Shown: positions 9,582-18,419, numbered from the stretch's first letter. The stretch is 64,000 nucleotides of DNA from BOKV01 sp041739465 (GCA_041739465.1 JBGSNX010000023.1:36755-100754); one strand, 5' to 3'. Notes: a model not told the origin generated them from the letters alone. Program-made: numbers and translations.

Positions 9582-9590
9582 TAGGCGGGT

Positions 9591-9995
9591 TCAGGCTTCC
9601 AGCAAGCGCAAGGTACAACTGCCCCGGGCAACCGGGATGTCGGCGCTTTCCTGCCAGCACCACACGTCAACAAAGGCGAGGCGCCGCGCGATCCTGATGA
9701 TTTCAACCCGCGCAAAAACATCGCTGTCTTTGGTTACGCGCAGATAATCGATTGCCGAAGAAACCAGTTCCGCCTTGCTGCCGGGGCTCTTGACGGCGAT
9801 TTCCGCCTCCGCGGCAAGTTCCATCATGGCACCAACCACGCCACCATGCAGCGCCCGCACGAACGGGTTGCCAATGTGGTGTTCGGCAAAGCGAAGGCAA
9901 TAGCAGCCTTCAGCTTCCATAGGTTCGGCCTGCAGCCATGCGGCCATGGGCATGGCGAAAAGTGTTTTCCGCGGGTCGACTACACTGGTTTTCAT
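9591..9995 (-). CDS. Hotdog-fold thioesterase, PaaI family (second of a tandem pair)
   Basis: A 134-residue acyl-CoA thioesterase-like protein. The hotdog helix segment is HIGNPFVRALHGGVVGAMME, containing the HGG motif typical of PaaI/YbgC-related proteins. Later strands include SSAIDYLRVTKD and RGSCTLRLL. The frame is open upstream to 10139, but the start at 9995 gives MKTSVVDP and an ATGA overlap (9992-9995) with the upstream thioesterase, so the two are translationally coupled and may form a hetero-oligomer. The substrate is unknown; phenylacetyl-CoA genes are absent from the window. Confidence 0.8.
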   Translation of the reverse strand: MKTSVVDPRKTLFAMPMAAWLQAEPMEAEGCYCLRFAEHHIGNPFVRALHGGVVGAMMELAAEAEIAVKSPGSKAELVSSAIDYLRVTKDSDVFARVEIIRIARRLAFVDVWCWQESADIPVARGSCTLRLLEA

Positions 9996-10435
9996 ACGCG
10001 GCTCCCCAAGGGACGCGCTCTGGTGCCCATCATGAAGGTGCCGGTGGCGGTTGACAGCACTTCGCCTGTCTTTGCGCAAACCAGTTGCCCGCTCATGTGG
10101 GCGATGTCTTTGCGAAACCCCTCGCAGCGCGCATGGCACAGCAGCTTTTCACCAACAAGTGGACGCCGCAAATGCTGGGTCGTCAGCCCAGCCGTTGCAA
10201 TGGGTTGCAACTTCTCCATCATGCCCATCACCGCGCCGCCCATGACGGTATCAAGCGCCAGCGTTGCAAAACCCGAATGGATGTCTCCGCTTTCAGGATC
10301 GGCAACAAAGGCAGCCCCCGGTACCAGCGAAACGGTCAGGGTATTGCCGTCGATGCCAAGAAAATTGGCCTGCAAGGTTGCGTTCAGCGGGTGCTGCGCG
10401 CTGAAAAACCGTTCTGCCGGGTTGGTAACGTCCAT
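9992..10435 (-). CDS. Hotdog-fold thioesterase, PaaI family (first of a tandem pair)
   Basis: A 147-residue hotdog protein with the motif GDIHSGFATLALDTVMGGAV, where a catalytic-type acidic residue follows the central helix, and a closing strand VLSTATGTFMMG. It starts MDVTNPAER. The stop codon overlaps the start of the next hotdog gene by 4 bp. The leader between 10436 and 10505 contains TTACGTTTACGCAAACG, an AT-rich stretch that could hold its promoter. gpmA, dapB and the ABC exporter lie upstream on the same strand, with a 70-bp gap to gpmA. Substrate unknown. Confidence 0.8.
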   Translation of the reverse strand: MDVTNPAERFFSAQHPLNATLQANFLGIDGNTLTVSLVPGAAFVADPESGDIHSGFATLALDTVMGGAVMGMMEKLQPIATAGLTTQHLRRPLVGEKLLCHARCEGFRKDIAHMSGQLVCAKTGEVLSTATGTFMMGTRARPLGSRV

Positions 10436-10505
10436 GTCTGATCGTGCCTGAAGTGCGAGGCGACAATGAATAGCTTACGTTTACGCAAACGTCAAAATTG
10501 TCGCT

Positions 10506-11126
10506 TCAAACTTCCAGGACATCCTTGGAGGCAACGGTTGTGTCGGGTTTCAACCGGTAGATCATCGGAACACCGGTCCCAAGGTTCAGATCCACAATCT
10601 GCTCTCGCGAGAGCCTGTCGAGGACCATGACCATTGATCGAAGCGAATTGCCGTGAGCAGCCACCAGCACGGATTCACCGCGCATCACCCGCGGGAGAAT
10701 TTCCTGCAGGTAGTATGGCCAGACCCGCGCGCCGGTATCCTTGAGGCTTTCACCGCCCGGTGGCGGCACGTCGTAGGAGCGGCGCCAGATGTGAACCTGC
10801 TCTTCGCCCCACTTCGCCCGGGCATCGTCCTTGTTGAGGCCGGAAAGATCACCGTAGTCGCGCTCGTTGATGGCTTCGTTGCGGATGGTTTCCAGATCAG
10901 ACTGGCCAACGCCGTCAAGGATCATCTGGCAGGTGCGCTGGGCCCGCGAAAGCACCGAGGTGAAGGCAATGTCAAACTTGAGCCCGCGTGCATTGAGGAG
11001 TTCGCCCGCTTTGTGCGCTTCCTCTACGCCCAGCTGGGTGAGGCCGGGGTCCCTCCAGCCGGTAAAGAGGTTCTTGAGGTTCCATTCGCTCTGGCCGTGG
11101 CGAACGAGCACGAGGGTTCCGGACAT
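10506..11126 (-). CDS. gpmA: 2,3-bisphosphoglycerate-dependent phosphoglycerate mutase
   Basis: A 206-residue glycolytic and gluconeogenic mutase interconverting 3- and 2-phosphoglycerate. The N-terminus carries LVRHGQSEWN with the phosphohistidine in RHG. NERDYGDLSGLNK and the second catalytic histidine in VLVAAHGNSLRSMV follow. The length of 206 residues matches the short alphaproteobacterial form. It lies 54 bp downstream of dapB on the same strand, a common rhizobial order (dapB-gpmA). The stop is 70 bp upstream of the thioesterase pair. Confidence 0.96.
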   Translation of the reverse strand: MSGTLVLVRHGQSEWNLKNLFTGWRDPGLTQLGVEEAHKAGELLNARGLKFDIAFTSVLSRAQRTCQMILDGVGQSDLETIRNEAINERDYGDLSGLNKDDARAKWGEEQVHIWRRSYDVPPPGGESLKDTGARVWPYYLQEILPRVMRGESVLVAAHGNSLRSMVMVLDRLSREQIVDLNLGTGVPMIYRLKPDTTVASKDVLEV

Positions 11127-11180
11127 GGCTTTTTCCTTGTTTGAAGGGTTTCGGCACTGTGGCCGACCGTTTGGCTGTAA

Positions 11181-11990
11181 TCAAAATCCCAAGACGTCGC
11201 GCATGGAATAAAGGCCCGGCTTCTTGCCTTGCCCCCAAAGTGCTGCCGTAACAGCCCCTTTTGCGAAAATCGAGCGGTCCTGCGCGATGTGGCTGATTTC
11301 AATGCGCTCGCCTTCACCGGCAAGAATTACGGTGTGGTCACCCACAACCGATCCGCCGCGAAGCGCTGCAAAGCCGATTGAGCCCACGGGCCTGGCACCG
11401 GTATGCCCGTCGCGTGATCGAACCGAATTCTCCTTCAGGTCGATTGCGCGCCCGCTGGCTGCCGCCTCGCCCAGCAACAAGGCAGTGCCTGATGGCGCGT
11501 CAACCTTGTGGCGGTGGTGCATCTCGACGATCTCGATGTCGAATTCTCCGGCCGCCAGCGATCTTGCCGCCTGTTCAACCAGTATAGCGGCAAGATTGAC
11601 GCCAAGGCTCATGTTGCCGGACTTGACAATGATGGCATGACGGGCGGCTGCCTTGATTTTTTCGACGTCGTCTTCGCCCATCCCGGTGGTGCCGAGCACG
11701 TGAACAATCCGGGCTTGCGCTGCCAGCATGGCAAACTCGACGCTTGCGGCGGGGGATGTGAAATCCAGCACCCCGTCTGCCTTGGCAAAAACCGGCAACG
11801 GGTCATCGGTGATCAGGATGCCGTTTTCGCCAGTGCCCGCAATCATACCGGCGTCCTTGCCGATCATGGTCGAACCCTGGCGCTCGATTGCACCGAAAAG
11901 TACCGCCCCCGGCGTTGCGTGAATGGTGCGAATGAGTTCCTGCCCCATGCGACCTGCCGCGCCGGTGACAACAAGTTTCATGTCAGCCAT
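11181..11990 (-). CDS. dapB: 4-hydroxy-tetrahydrodipicolinate reductase
   Basis: A 269-residue enzyme of lysine and meso-diaminopimelate biosynthesis, reducing the DapA product with NAD(P)H. The Rossmann motif is VTGAAGRMGQ near the N-terminus, and the catalytic stretch is EMHHRHKVDAPSGTA, with the catalytic His-His pair and Lys. The start at 11990 (MADMKLVV) overlaps the last 8 bp of the ABC exporter gene (11983-11990), implying coupled translation. A second in-frame ATG at 11981 would also work. The frame is open to 12035, but that start would lie deep in the ABC gene. Confidence 0.96.
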   Translation of the reverse strand: MADMKLVVTGAAGRMGQELIRTIHATPGAVLFGAIERQGSTMIGKDAGMIAGTGENGILITDDPLPVFAKADGVLDFTSPAASVEFAMLAAQARIVHVLGTTGMGEDDVEKIKAAARHAIIVKSGNMSLGVNLAAILVEQAARSLAAGEFDIEIVEMHHRHKVDAPSGTALLLGEAAASGRAIDLKENSVRSRDGHTGARPVGSIGFAALRGGSVVGDHTVILAGEGERIEISHIAQDRSIFAKGAVTAALWGQGKKPGLYSMRDVLGF

Positions 11991-13791
11991 GGCGAATGGC
12001 ATCCTCCGCAGTTTCTGGTTCGGGAGTATCGCCAATCTGGTGGAGCCTTGAGTAGAGACCGCTACGCTTGCGCATCAGTGTCGCATGGCTTCCCTCTTCG
12101 ACCACCCGCCCACGGTCGATCACCACGATCTTGGAAGCGTTGCGGATGGTAGAAAGGCGGTGCGCCACTACCAGTGTGGTGCGGCCTTGCATCAACCGGT
12201 CGAGAGCTTGTTGCACCAATTGTTCTGACTCATTGTCCAGTGCGGAAGTTGCTTCGTCCAGCAACAGGATTGGCGCATCGCGCAGGATCGCCCTGGCGAT
12301 CGAAAGCCGCTGTCGCTGGCCGCCAGAGAAATTGTTCCCGGCCTCGCCCACTTCGGTGGCATAGCCGAGCGGAAGTTCCATGATGAAATCATGGGCTTGC
12401 GCAAGTTTCGCCGCCGCCTCGATCTCTGCCTGTGTCGCTTCCGGTCGTGCATACCGGATGTTTTCGCCAACCGTCCCTTCAAACAGGATCGGCTGCTGCG
12501 AAACATAGGAGATCGATCGGCGCAAATCCTTTGCCCGAACGTCCGCAATGTTCTGGCCATCGATCAGGATCGCACCGGTGTCGAGATCATAAAAGCGCTG
12601 CAGCAGGTTTACGATGGTGGATTTTCCGCCACCCGACGGCCCGACCAGTGCCGTCGTCTTACCAGCTTCCGCGCGGAACGAGATTTCGTCGAGGACCTTC
12701 TCGCCATTTCCGTAGGAAAAGCTGGCTTTGTCAAAATCAATCTGGGCATCGCCGACGACCAGATCTTTCGCATCGGGCTTGTCAGCCTGCCGGGCGGGGG
12801 TATCGAGCAATTCAAACAACATGCGGGCGTTGACGAGCGAGCGTTCGAACTGCACGCGGAAAGCTGCCAGACGCTTGGCAGGATCATAGGCCAGCATGGC
12901 GGCCGCCAGGAAGGACAACAAGGCTCCCTGGTTGGCAGCCAGCGTGATGACCCGCCAGCCTCCAAACGCAACGGCACCGGCGATGGCAAGTCCGCCAAGT
13001 GTTTCGGTCAATGGCCGGGTGCGGGCCTGAACCAGCGAGATGCGGTTGTTCTGCTTCTCCGCCTGATCAACAAGGCCGGAGAGCTTTGCCTGCATCTGTT
13101 CTTCCATTGTGAAGGACTTGAGGATCGCAATCCCTTGGGCGCTTTCCACCATGGTGGAGTTGACATGTGCGTTGAGGTTCACTTCCTTGCGCGAGAGCGC
13201 CTTCATCTGCTTCACATAGCGTGACAGCACATAGCCCGCGACCGGAAGCACGACCAGCGATCCAAGCGTCATCATCGGGTCTTGTATGATCATCACCGTG
13301 ACAAGGCCGACGAGTGTGAGAAAGTCGCGCGCAACAACCGTGATGACAAGATTGAGCATGTTGCGCACACCAGCGATGTTCTGGTTGATGCTGCCCACCA
13401 GATGCGCCGATCTTGTATCATTGTAGAAGCCCACGCCCAGATGCAGCATGTGCTCGAAAACGCGCTTCTGATAGCGCGCGATGATGTTGTTGCCTATCTT
13501 GTTGAGGATCACGTCCTGGCCAAATCCGGCAAATCCCTTGACAAAAAAGATCAGCAGAATGACCGACGCGATGTACCAGGCCATATCGAGGTTTTTCTTG
13601 TCGAAAACCTCGTTGACAACATCCTTGATGATGTAGGCGCTGTAGCCTGTTGTTGCTGCCACCAGCACCATGCACAGGATCGCAAGCGCATACTGCCGCT
13701 TGTAGCGCGGCAGGTTTTCGCGAACGATCCGGCGCAGGACATCCATGTTGTCCGGGTCGCTTGCTGCTTTTTTGATGCTCTCAAGAGACAC
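11983..13791 (-). CDS. MsbA-like ABC transporter, fused permease and ATPase
   Basis: A 602-residue type I ABC exporter half-transporter. Residues about 30-320 form the six-helix membrane domain (segments near YALAILCMVLVAATTGYSAY and MAWYIASVILLIFFVKGFAG). The ATPase domain follows, with Walker A GPSGGGKST, Q-loop SYVSQQPILFEGTV, signature FSGGQRQRLSIARAI, Walker B ILLLDEATSALD and the H-loop in VVAHRLSTI. It should act as a homodimer. Lipid A or another lipid is the likely cargo by analogy with MsbA/LmrA, but specificity cannot be read from sequence. It heads the ABC-dapB-gpmA gene string. A mRNA leader of about 100 bp separates it from the glk stop codon. Confidence 0.88.
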   Translation of the reverse strand: MSLESIKKAASDPDNMDVLRRIVRENLPRYKRQYALAILCMVLVAATTGYSAYIIKDVVNEVFDKKNLDMAWYIASVILLIFFVKGFAGFGQDVILNKIGNNIIARYQKRVFEHMLHLGVGFYNDTRSAHLVGSINQNIAGVRNMLNLVITVVARDFLTLVGLVTVMIIQDPMMTLGSLVVLPVAGYVLSRYVKQMKALSRKEVNLNAHVNSTMVESAQGIAILKSFTMEEQMQAKLSGLVDQAEKQNNRISLVQARTRPLTETLGGLAIAGAVAFGGWRVITLAANQGALLSFLAAAMLAYDPAKRLAAFRVQFERSLVNARMLFELLDTPARQADKPDAKDLVVGDAQIDFDKASFSYGNGEKVLDEISFRAEAGKTTALVGPSGGGKSTIVNLLQRFYDLDTGAILIDGQNIADVRAKDLRRSISYVSQQPILFEGTVGENIRYARPEATQAEIEAAAKLAQAHDFIMELPLGYATEVGEAGNNFSGGQRQRLSIARAILRDAPILLLDEATSALDNESEQLVQQALDRLMQGRTTLVVAHRLSTIRNASKIVVIDRGRVVEEGSHATLMRKRSGLYSRLHQIGDTPEPETAEDAIRHG

Positions 13792-13898
13792 GAGCTTTTC
13801 CTGTCTGAAGGCTGGTTTTCACCACGCAAGCCTGCCTAATACAGCCGGTGAACCGCTTTGCAAAGTGTTGCGGTGCAACACATGCTGCCTGTGTCTGC

Positions 13899-14903
13899 TC
13901 ATTTGCGCAAAAAAACCCTCGCGGCGGTGCCAAGGCTGAAATTGCCAGGTTCGCGTACCAAGGCTGCAAGGCCTTCAAGTGCAGCCGTCGGATGGGTCAG
14001 GATATTGACGGCAATTTGCGCCATTATTGCCCGATGTGGTGCCTTGTTCTCGAATTCCTGCCTGAAAAAGTCGGTTTCAATGCCGGAAATGAGTTTTTGC
14101 GCGATACCACCGGCTATGTAGACGCCGCCGCGCGCCAGGGTCAGCAATGCCATGTCCCCAGCAACCCGTGCTGCCAGTGCCACAAAAAGGCGGATGGCTT
14201 CGCTTGCCTGCGGGTTGTCGGCAGAAACCGCCTTTGCGGAAATTTCAGCCGCATCGCGCAAATTGCCTGCCACTCCGTCAAGCGCGCAAATGGCCTGATA
14301 GAGGTTCTCGATACCCCTGCCGGACAACGCTTCTTCAGCGCTCATTCGGTCATCCTGCTTGGCAAGGTGTGGCCAGATGGCAAATTCGCGCGGCGTGCGC
14401 GGGCCAATGTCGATATGGCCGCCTTCACCTGGAATGATCGCCCATTTGCTGTCCACCTTGACGATCTGCGCAATGCCAAGGCCTGTTCCGGGGCCCAGAA
14501 CAGCCTTGGGATGCCCTTCCATGACGTTCCCCGCTCCGATGGGATGCAGGTGCTCGGGATCAAGGGCAAGGGCGGCCAATCCTTGCGCAGCAAAGTCATT
14601 CATCAGCACGACCTGCTCAAGGTTGAATCTGGCGATCATCTCGGCCGGGTCGATCATCCAGTCGGCATTGGTGAGCCTGAATCTTTCGCCAACAAGCGGG
14701 GTAGCAATGGCCAGAACCATCGTTGCCGGTGCCGGGGCACCCTTGCCAAGCACGGCAGTTTCGATTGCGTCTTCAATGCTGGGATGATTGCGCAATTGCA
14801 CCGGTGAAAACCGCTGCAATGGTGCGCCATCGGCAAGAACCATTGCAAAACGTGCATTGGTCCCGCCGATGTCGCCGATCAGCACTGGGAAGCGGAAATC
14901 CAC
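13899..14903 (-). CDS. glk: Glucokinase
   Basis: A 334-residue ROK-independent (bacterial glucokinase family) enzyme that phosphorylates glucose with ATP. The phosphate-1 motif is IGDIGGTNARF near residue 8. The catalytic base is in LMNDFAAQGLAAL, the ATP/phosphate-2 motif in GPGTGLGIAQIV, and glucose contacts in PGEGGHIDIGP. GGVYIAGGIAQKL follows toward the C-terminus. The length is usual for the family. It reads divergently from the BMP gene with a 298-bp intergenic region. The downstream ABC exporter on the same strand starts 107 bp after the glk stop and may have its own promoter. Confidence 0.94.
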   Translation of the reverse strand: MDFRFPVLIGDIGGTNARFAMVLADGAPLQRFSPVQLRNHPSIEDAIETAVLGKGAPAPATMVLAIATPLVGERFRLTNADWMIDPAEMIARFNLEQVVLMNDFAAQGLAALALDPEHLHPIGAGNVMEGHPKAVLGPGTGLGIAQIVKVDSKWAIIPGEGGHIDIGPRTPREFAIWPHLAKQDDRMSAEEALSGRGIENLYQAICALDGVAGNLRDAAEISAKAVSADNPQASEAIRLFVALAARVAGDMALLTLARGGVYIAGGIAQKLISGIETDFFRQEFENKAPHRAIMAQIAVNILTHPTAALEGLAALVREPGNFSLGTAARVFLRK

Positions 14904-15201
14904 GCGTGAACCCTGTCTCTGGAAACCTTTGGGAAGCGCGACTGCAAATCCGGTTTGACTTGGCGCTCGTTGTAACCGCGAACCTGATAGTGCGAATGAC
15001 AGGTTGACGCAATCGCACGGTTCATCAGTCGCTGTGTTTGAGTGCCGCGCACAAAACTTCGTTGAACTCTTTCATTGCGATAGAGTTCAGCTTGCGATCA
15101 GTCATGAAAAAGCGCTAAAATGGCGAAATGAATGCCGGGCGCTGCAATTTTCCAGCACCCACCAACCCAAAAGCATAAACCTAAAGAACAGGGAACCAAA
15201 C
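14904..15201. other. Intergenic region between glk and bmpA
   Basis: About 298 bp between two divergent genes, so it should contain both promoters. An open frame runs through its right half into bmpA, but its residues are not family-like and bmpA has a good start with a ribosome-binding site at 15202. I see no riboswitch-like fold, no strong inverted repeat and no unambiguous -35/-10 pair. Confidence 0.5.
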
Positions 15202-16317
15202 ATGAATCGCGTAATAATCGCACTTCTGGCCGCTGTGGCTGCCATTGCTGGCGTGTATTTCTACATGCAGCAGAGCGCAACCACCCAGACCGCCAGCCAA
15301 CCGGCCGCGCCAGCAGCACCGGCACCAAGCACCACTGCTGCAGCACCAGCTGAAGCTCCGGCCGCACCGGCAGCACCGGCAACCCCAGTGGCGGCAGGCC
15401 CAGCCGTAATCTATGACATGGGCGGCAAGTTCGACAAATCCTTCAACGAAAGCGCCTACAACGGCGCCGAGTTGTGGAAGAAGGACACCAACGGAACCTA
15501 TCGCGAATTCGAAATCACCGATGCCGCACAGCGCGAACAGGCGCTCCGCCGCTTCGCCGAAGAAGGCAATTCACCAATCGTGGCGATGGGCTTCTCCCAG
15601 GCAGCCGCAATGGAAAAGGTTGCCAAGGAATTCCCGAACCTCAAGTTCGCCATTGTCGACATGGTCGTCGACCTGCCGAACGTGCGTTCGGTCGTGTTCA
15701 ACGAGCATGAAGGTTCCTACCTCGTGGGCGTGATGGCGGCGATGGCTTCCAAGTCCTCCAAGGTCGGCTTCATTGGCGGCATGGACATTCCCCTGATCCG
15801 CAAGTTCGGTTGCGGCTACAAGGGTGGCGTCAAGGCGGTAAACGCATCTGCAGAAGTGTTTGAAAACATGACCGGCACAACACCGGAAGCATGGAACGAC
15901 CCGGTCAAGGGCGGCGAACTTGCCAAGTCGCAGTTCGATCGCGGAGCGGACGTGGTCTATGCAGCAGCAGGCGGCACCGGCATCGGCGTCCTGCAGGCAG
16001 CGAAAGACTCCGGCAAGCTCAGCATCGGCGTTGACTCCAACCAGAACGGCATCCAGCCAGGTTCGGTTCTGACCTCCATGCTCAAGCGCGTCGACGTTGC
16101 AGTCTACAATGCATTCAAGGACAGCGGTTCTGACCAGTGGGGCGGCATCAAGGTGCTCGGCCTCAAGGAAGGCGGCGTCGACTATGCAATGGACGACAAC
16201 AACGCGGCTCTGGTGACCCCGGAAATGAAGGCAGCGGTCGAAAAGGCCAAGGCTGACATCATCGGCGGCACCGTCAAGGTTCATGACTTCATGTCGGACT
16301 CGACCTGCCCATACTGA
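15202..16317 (+). CDS. BMP-family ABC transporter substrate-binding protein, probable nucleoside binder
   Basis: A 371-residue periplasmic binding protein of the Bmp/Med/PnrA family, which binds purine nucleosides in characterised members. An N-terminal hydrophobic segment (MNRVIIALLAAVAAIAGVYF) is followed by an alanine/proline/threonine-rich linker at about residues 25-70, then the binding fold (YDMGGKFDKSFNESAY, EGSYLVGVMAA, GFIGGMDIPLIRKF, YAAAGGTGIGVL). It ends in the family-typical STCPY. A CAGGGA ribosome-binding site precedes ATG 15202. The cognate ATPase and permeases are most likely those at 21566-25681. The hydrophobic segment has no lipobox cysteine and could act as a membrane anchor rather than a cleaved signal. 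Confidence 0.88.
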   Translation: MNRVIIALLAAVAAIAGVYFYMQQSATTQTASQPAAPAAPAPSTTAAAPAEAPAAPAAPATPVAAGPAVIYDMGGKFDKSFNESAYNGAELWKKDTNGTYREFEITDAAQREQALRRFAEEGNSPIVAMGFSQAAAMEKVAKEFPNLKFAIVDMVVDLPNVRSVVFNEHEGSYLVGVMAAMASKSSKVGFIGGMDIPLIRKFGCGYKGGVKAVNASAEVFENMTGTTPEAWNDPVKGGELAKSQFDRGADVVYAAAGGTGIGVLQAAKDSGKLSIGVDSNQNGIQPGSVLTSMLKRVDVAVYNAFKDSGSDQWGGIKVLGLKEGGVDYAMDDNNAALVTPEMKAAVEKAKADIIGGTVKVHDFMSDSTCPY

Positions 16318-16345
16318 TCAGGTCTAAACCGGTTTGACATTTCGC

Positions 16346-16372
16346 AAGGGGCCTTCGGGCCCCTTGTTCGTT
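16346..16372 (+). terminator. Rho-independent terminator of the BMP gene
   Basis: AAGGGGCC (16346-16353), loop TTCG, GGCCCCTT (16358-16365): a perfect 8-bp GC-rich stem closed by a stable UUCG tetraloop, followed by GTTCGTTT. It lies 29 bp after the bmpA stop codon. Confidence 0.8.
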
Positions 16373-16477
16373 TCGGCTCTTGGTTACCGCAGGGCGGAAA
16401 CATCAGACTGGATGTATGTTAGCGCCGCTGAAATCCGGGGCGAATGAAGGTGTCGTTCACGCGCTGCAGACGCGCAC

Positions 16478-16512
16478 AAAAAAGCCGCACTGGAAGGCTC
16501 CAGGCGGCTTGT
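16478..16512 (-). terminator. Rho-independent terminator for the leftward IalB-like gene
   Basis: Read on the minus strand, AAGCCGC (16510-16504) pairs with GCGGCTT (16488-16482). An inner CTGGA/TCCAG stem and an AGGC-type loop complete the hairpin, with one bulged base at 16489. The minus-strand T-run (the A-run 16478-16483 of the plus strand) follows directly. It lies about 45 bp beyond the stop at 16554. Nothing else is recognised in 16373-16553. Confidence 0.7.
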
Positions 16513-16553
16513 TCTGTTTTCTGCTGAACTGGACTTGCGGCTTGCGTTGCGAA

Positions 16554-17005
16554 TTATTCGTTGAACGACTTGCTGAAGCCTTTGAGTGTTACCATCAGAT
16601 CGAGGCTCATGACGCCGGCATCAGCTACTGTGATGTGGGCAAGGTTTCCCAGTGTGAAGATATTCACGATGTCCGCATAGGCGGCGGAACCCTTGGGTAT
16701 TGTTACTAGGCATTTGCTCCTGATGCCCTCTTCAAAGCGCATTCACCTTCCTTGAGAAAGTGGATGAAGCTGGCCTGCTTTGCGCTGTCAACGCGAACAG
16801 AGATCTTCGATCCGGCCACTCCGGCAAGCATGGTGCGCAGGAGAATGACCGGTGGTTTGGCAGTTTTGTCAAAGCTGAACGAGATGCCCGGCATTCCGAC
16901 GCTGCCGGTGGTCATGATCACGGTTTCGGCCGCATTGGCTGAAGGAATTGCAATAGCAAGGGCTGCGGAGAAGGCCATTGCAAGGAGATTTGGGAGTTTT
17001 GGCAT
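16554..17005 (-). pseudogene. IalB-like small exported protein, interrupted by a frameshift
   Basis: Frame A starts at 17005 with a signal peptide (MPKLPNLLAMAFSAALAIAI, cleavage near SANAAE) and ends at TAG 16706 after 99 residues. Frame B, shifted by -1, is open from 16742 to TAA 16554 and supplies what looks like the rest of one domain, ending in VTLKGFSKSFNE. That tail resembles the end of IalB (invasion-associated locus B) proteins, and the ILLRTMLAGVAG segment in frame A resembles their middle. Neither half is complete alone. No -1 slippery heptamer is visible in the overlap, so a mutation or assembly indel near 16710-16740 is more likely than programmed frameshifting. It lies 74 bp downstream of an exported protein of unknown function. 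The family call is tentative. Confidence 0.5.
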
Positions 17006-17079
17006 TGGCGGCTTTCCTTTGTTGAATTCGAGCGCAGACGCCGGCGGGCAGGGGACACCCGCCGGTCGCCGCTACCCGG

Positions 17080-18309
17080 TCAATTGATGCGATAGACAAC
17101 CGGGCAATTGATAAGGAAGCCCACAGCCTTGGGGCGTCCGCCACCTTCAGCGATGGTCTCGATGATGCCCTTGGCACCGGCATTTTCGATGTGGATCGCA
17201 TCGGTGAGTTTGGTGCGATATCCTTTTTCGATGGCCTCCGCAGTCCATGCCACGGGGAAGAGACGCCAGATCGGGCTGTAATCAAGGTTGATCGTTGGAA
17301 TGCCACCCAGAACGTTGAGCGGGCTTCCCTCGCCTTGCAATGCGCTGTTCACGCCTTGGCGGAAAGGATGATCCTTGCCGGTAGGGCCGTTGGCAAAAGC
17401 GTAGATGCGTTCGGCTGATTCACCAGGCGCGGCATCTTCCAGCGCAAATGGCAGGTCACCCATCGCAGGTGCGAAAATCGATCCTTCAAGCACGGCGATT
17501 AGTTCGTTGATGGCATCGGTCGAAAGATAGAAGATTGGCTTCCCGAAGGTGTAGCCCAGCGTCAACTGCAAGGTGACCGTTCCGTCTTTTGGACAAATCC
17601 GCACGACCTTGTCATGCACCTTGTCGTGGTCGACATTGCCTTCGCACATTTTGTCGAGTTCTTCGGCAGATGTGTTGAAAGCAACCATCGGCATGTTGAA
17701 AACTGCGCTCTTGGCATTGTCCAACGCCACCAGCGGCGAGTAGTCACCATCGCCGACCGCACCGGGCTGGAAGGCACTTGGCGGGAAAGCGTTTGGCAGT
17801 TCACCAGGTGTCACGCTGACTTTCGGCGAGAAATCAACTTTGCCACTGGCAAATGTGAAACTTCCGTCCTTTTCAAAGCGGCCCTTTCGAGCGCCTTTTC
17901 CGGTAATCCCATAGGCCATTTTGGCCGAGTAGTTGACCCCGTGCAGATTGGCGAGGTTCTCGTCCGTCACATCGGTGAGAATTGACCAAACCTTTTCACC
18001 CGACTCCAACTGACCAGCCCGCAGCGGCAATGTGGCGGTGCCTGCTTCGAGGTCAACAATGGCAGATTTCATCAGCAATACAGGCCCCAGAAACGCGGGA
18101 TTGACCTCAGATGGCGATGGCTGAGCGACAATGAGGTGCTCGTTTGGAAAGATCGACTTGGGCGCAGGGCGCGCCTCGTGGAGCGGTTTTCCTTCGATGC
18201 CGCGATTGATCACTTCCGAGTTCGAAAGCGTGGTGGTTGCCGCAAGGGCCATTGTGCCGATCCCGAAGGCGGCAACGAAATTTCGGATGGGGCTATGGTC
18301 TGAAAACAT
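17080..18309 (-). CDS. Exported protein of unknown function (DUF7482-like)
   Basis: A 409-residue protein. The N-terminus has a short basic stretch and a hydrophobic run (FVAAFGIGTMALAATTTL), consistent with export but without a clear cleavage motif. The body has motifs such as VWSILTDVTDENL, DYSPLVALDNAKS, HPFRQGVNSAL, YSPIWRLFPVAWT and a C-terminal GFLINCPVVYRIN. I recall secreted bacterial proteins with the same YSPLW...GF.VNCP ending, possibly Pfam DUF7482, but cannot confirm the name. No catalytic residues are evident. Upstream on the same strand is an AraC regulator (110 bp gap); downstream is the broken IalB-like gene. It may be under that regulator's control. Confidence 0.6.
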   Translation of the reverse strand: MFSDHSPIRNFVAAFGIGTMALAATTTLSNSEVINRGIEGKPLHEARPAPKSIFPNEHLIVAQPSPSEVNPAFLGPVLLMKSAIVDLEAGTATLPLRAGQLESGEKVWSILTDVTDENLANLHGVNYSAKMAYGITGKGARKGRFEKDGSFTFASGKVDFSPKVSVTPGELPNAFPPSAFQPGAVGDGDYSPLVALDNAKSAVFNMPMVAFNTSAEELDKMCEGNVDHDKVHDKVVRICPKDGTVTLQLTLGYTFGKPIFYLSTDAINELIAVLEGSIFAPAMGDLPFALEDAAPGESAERIYAFANGPTGKDHPFRQGVNSALQGEGSPLNVLGGIPTINLDYSPIWRLFPVAWTAEAIEKGYRTKLTDAIHIENAGAKGIIETIAEGGGRPKAVGFLINCPVVYRIN

Positions 18310-18419
18310 GAATGAGGTCTCCCAGGAATAGGATACTGCCGGAAGGCAGGCGGGATCATTGCGACCCCTCCTCAGACATTGCCACCGCCGCGCGCAGGTG
18401 GTCTTTCAACAATCCTGCA

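Noticed and set aside
14904..15201. Purine riboswitch upstream of the nucleoside-binding protein gene
   Set aside because: Looked for because of the gene's function, but no recognisable conserved core or paired stems was found.
16706..16742. Programmed -1 frameshifting in the IalB-like gene
   Set aside because: No X-XXY-YYZ slippery heptamer or following stem is visible in the overlap of the two frames.
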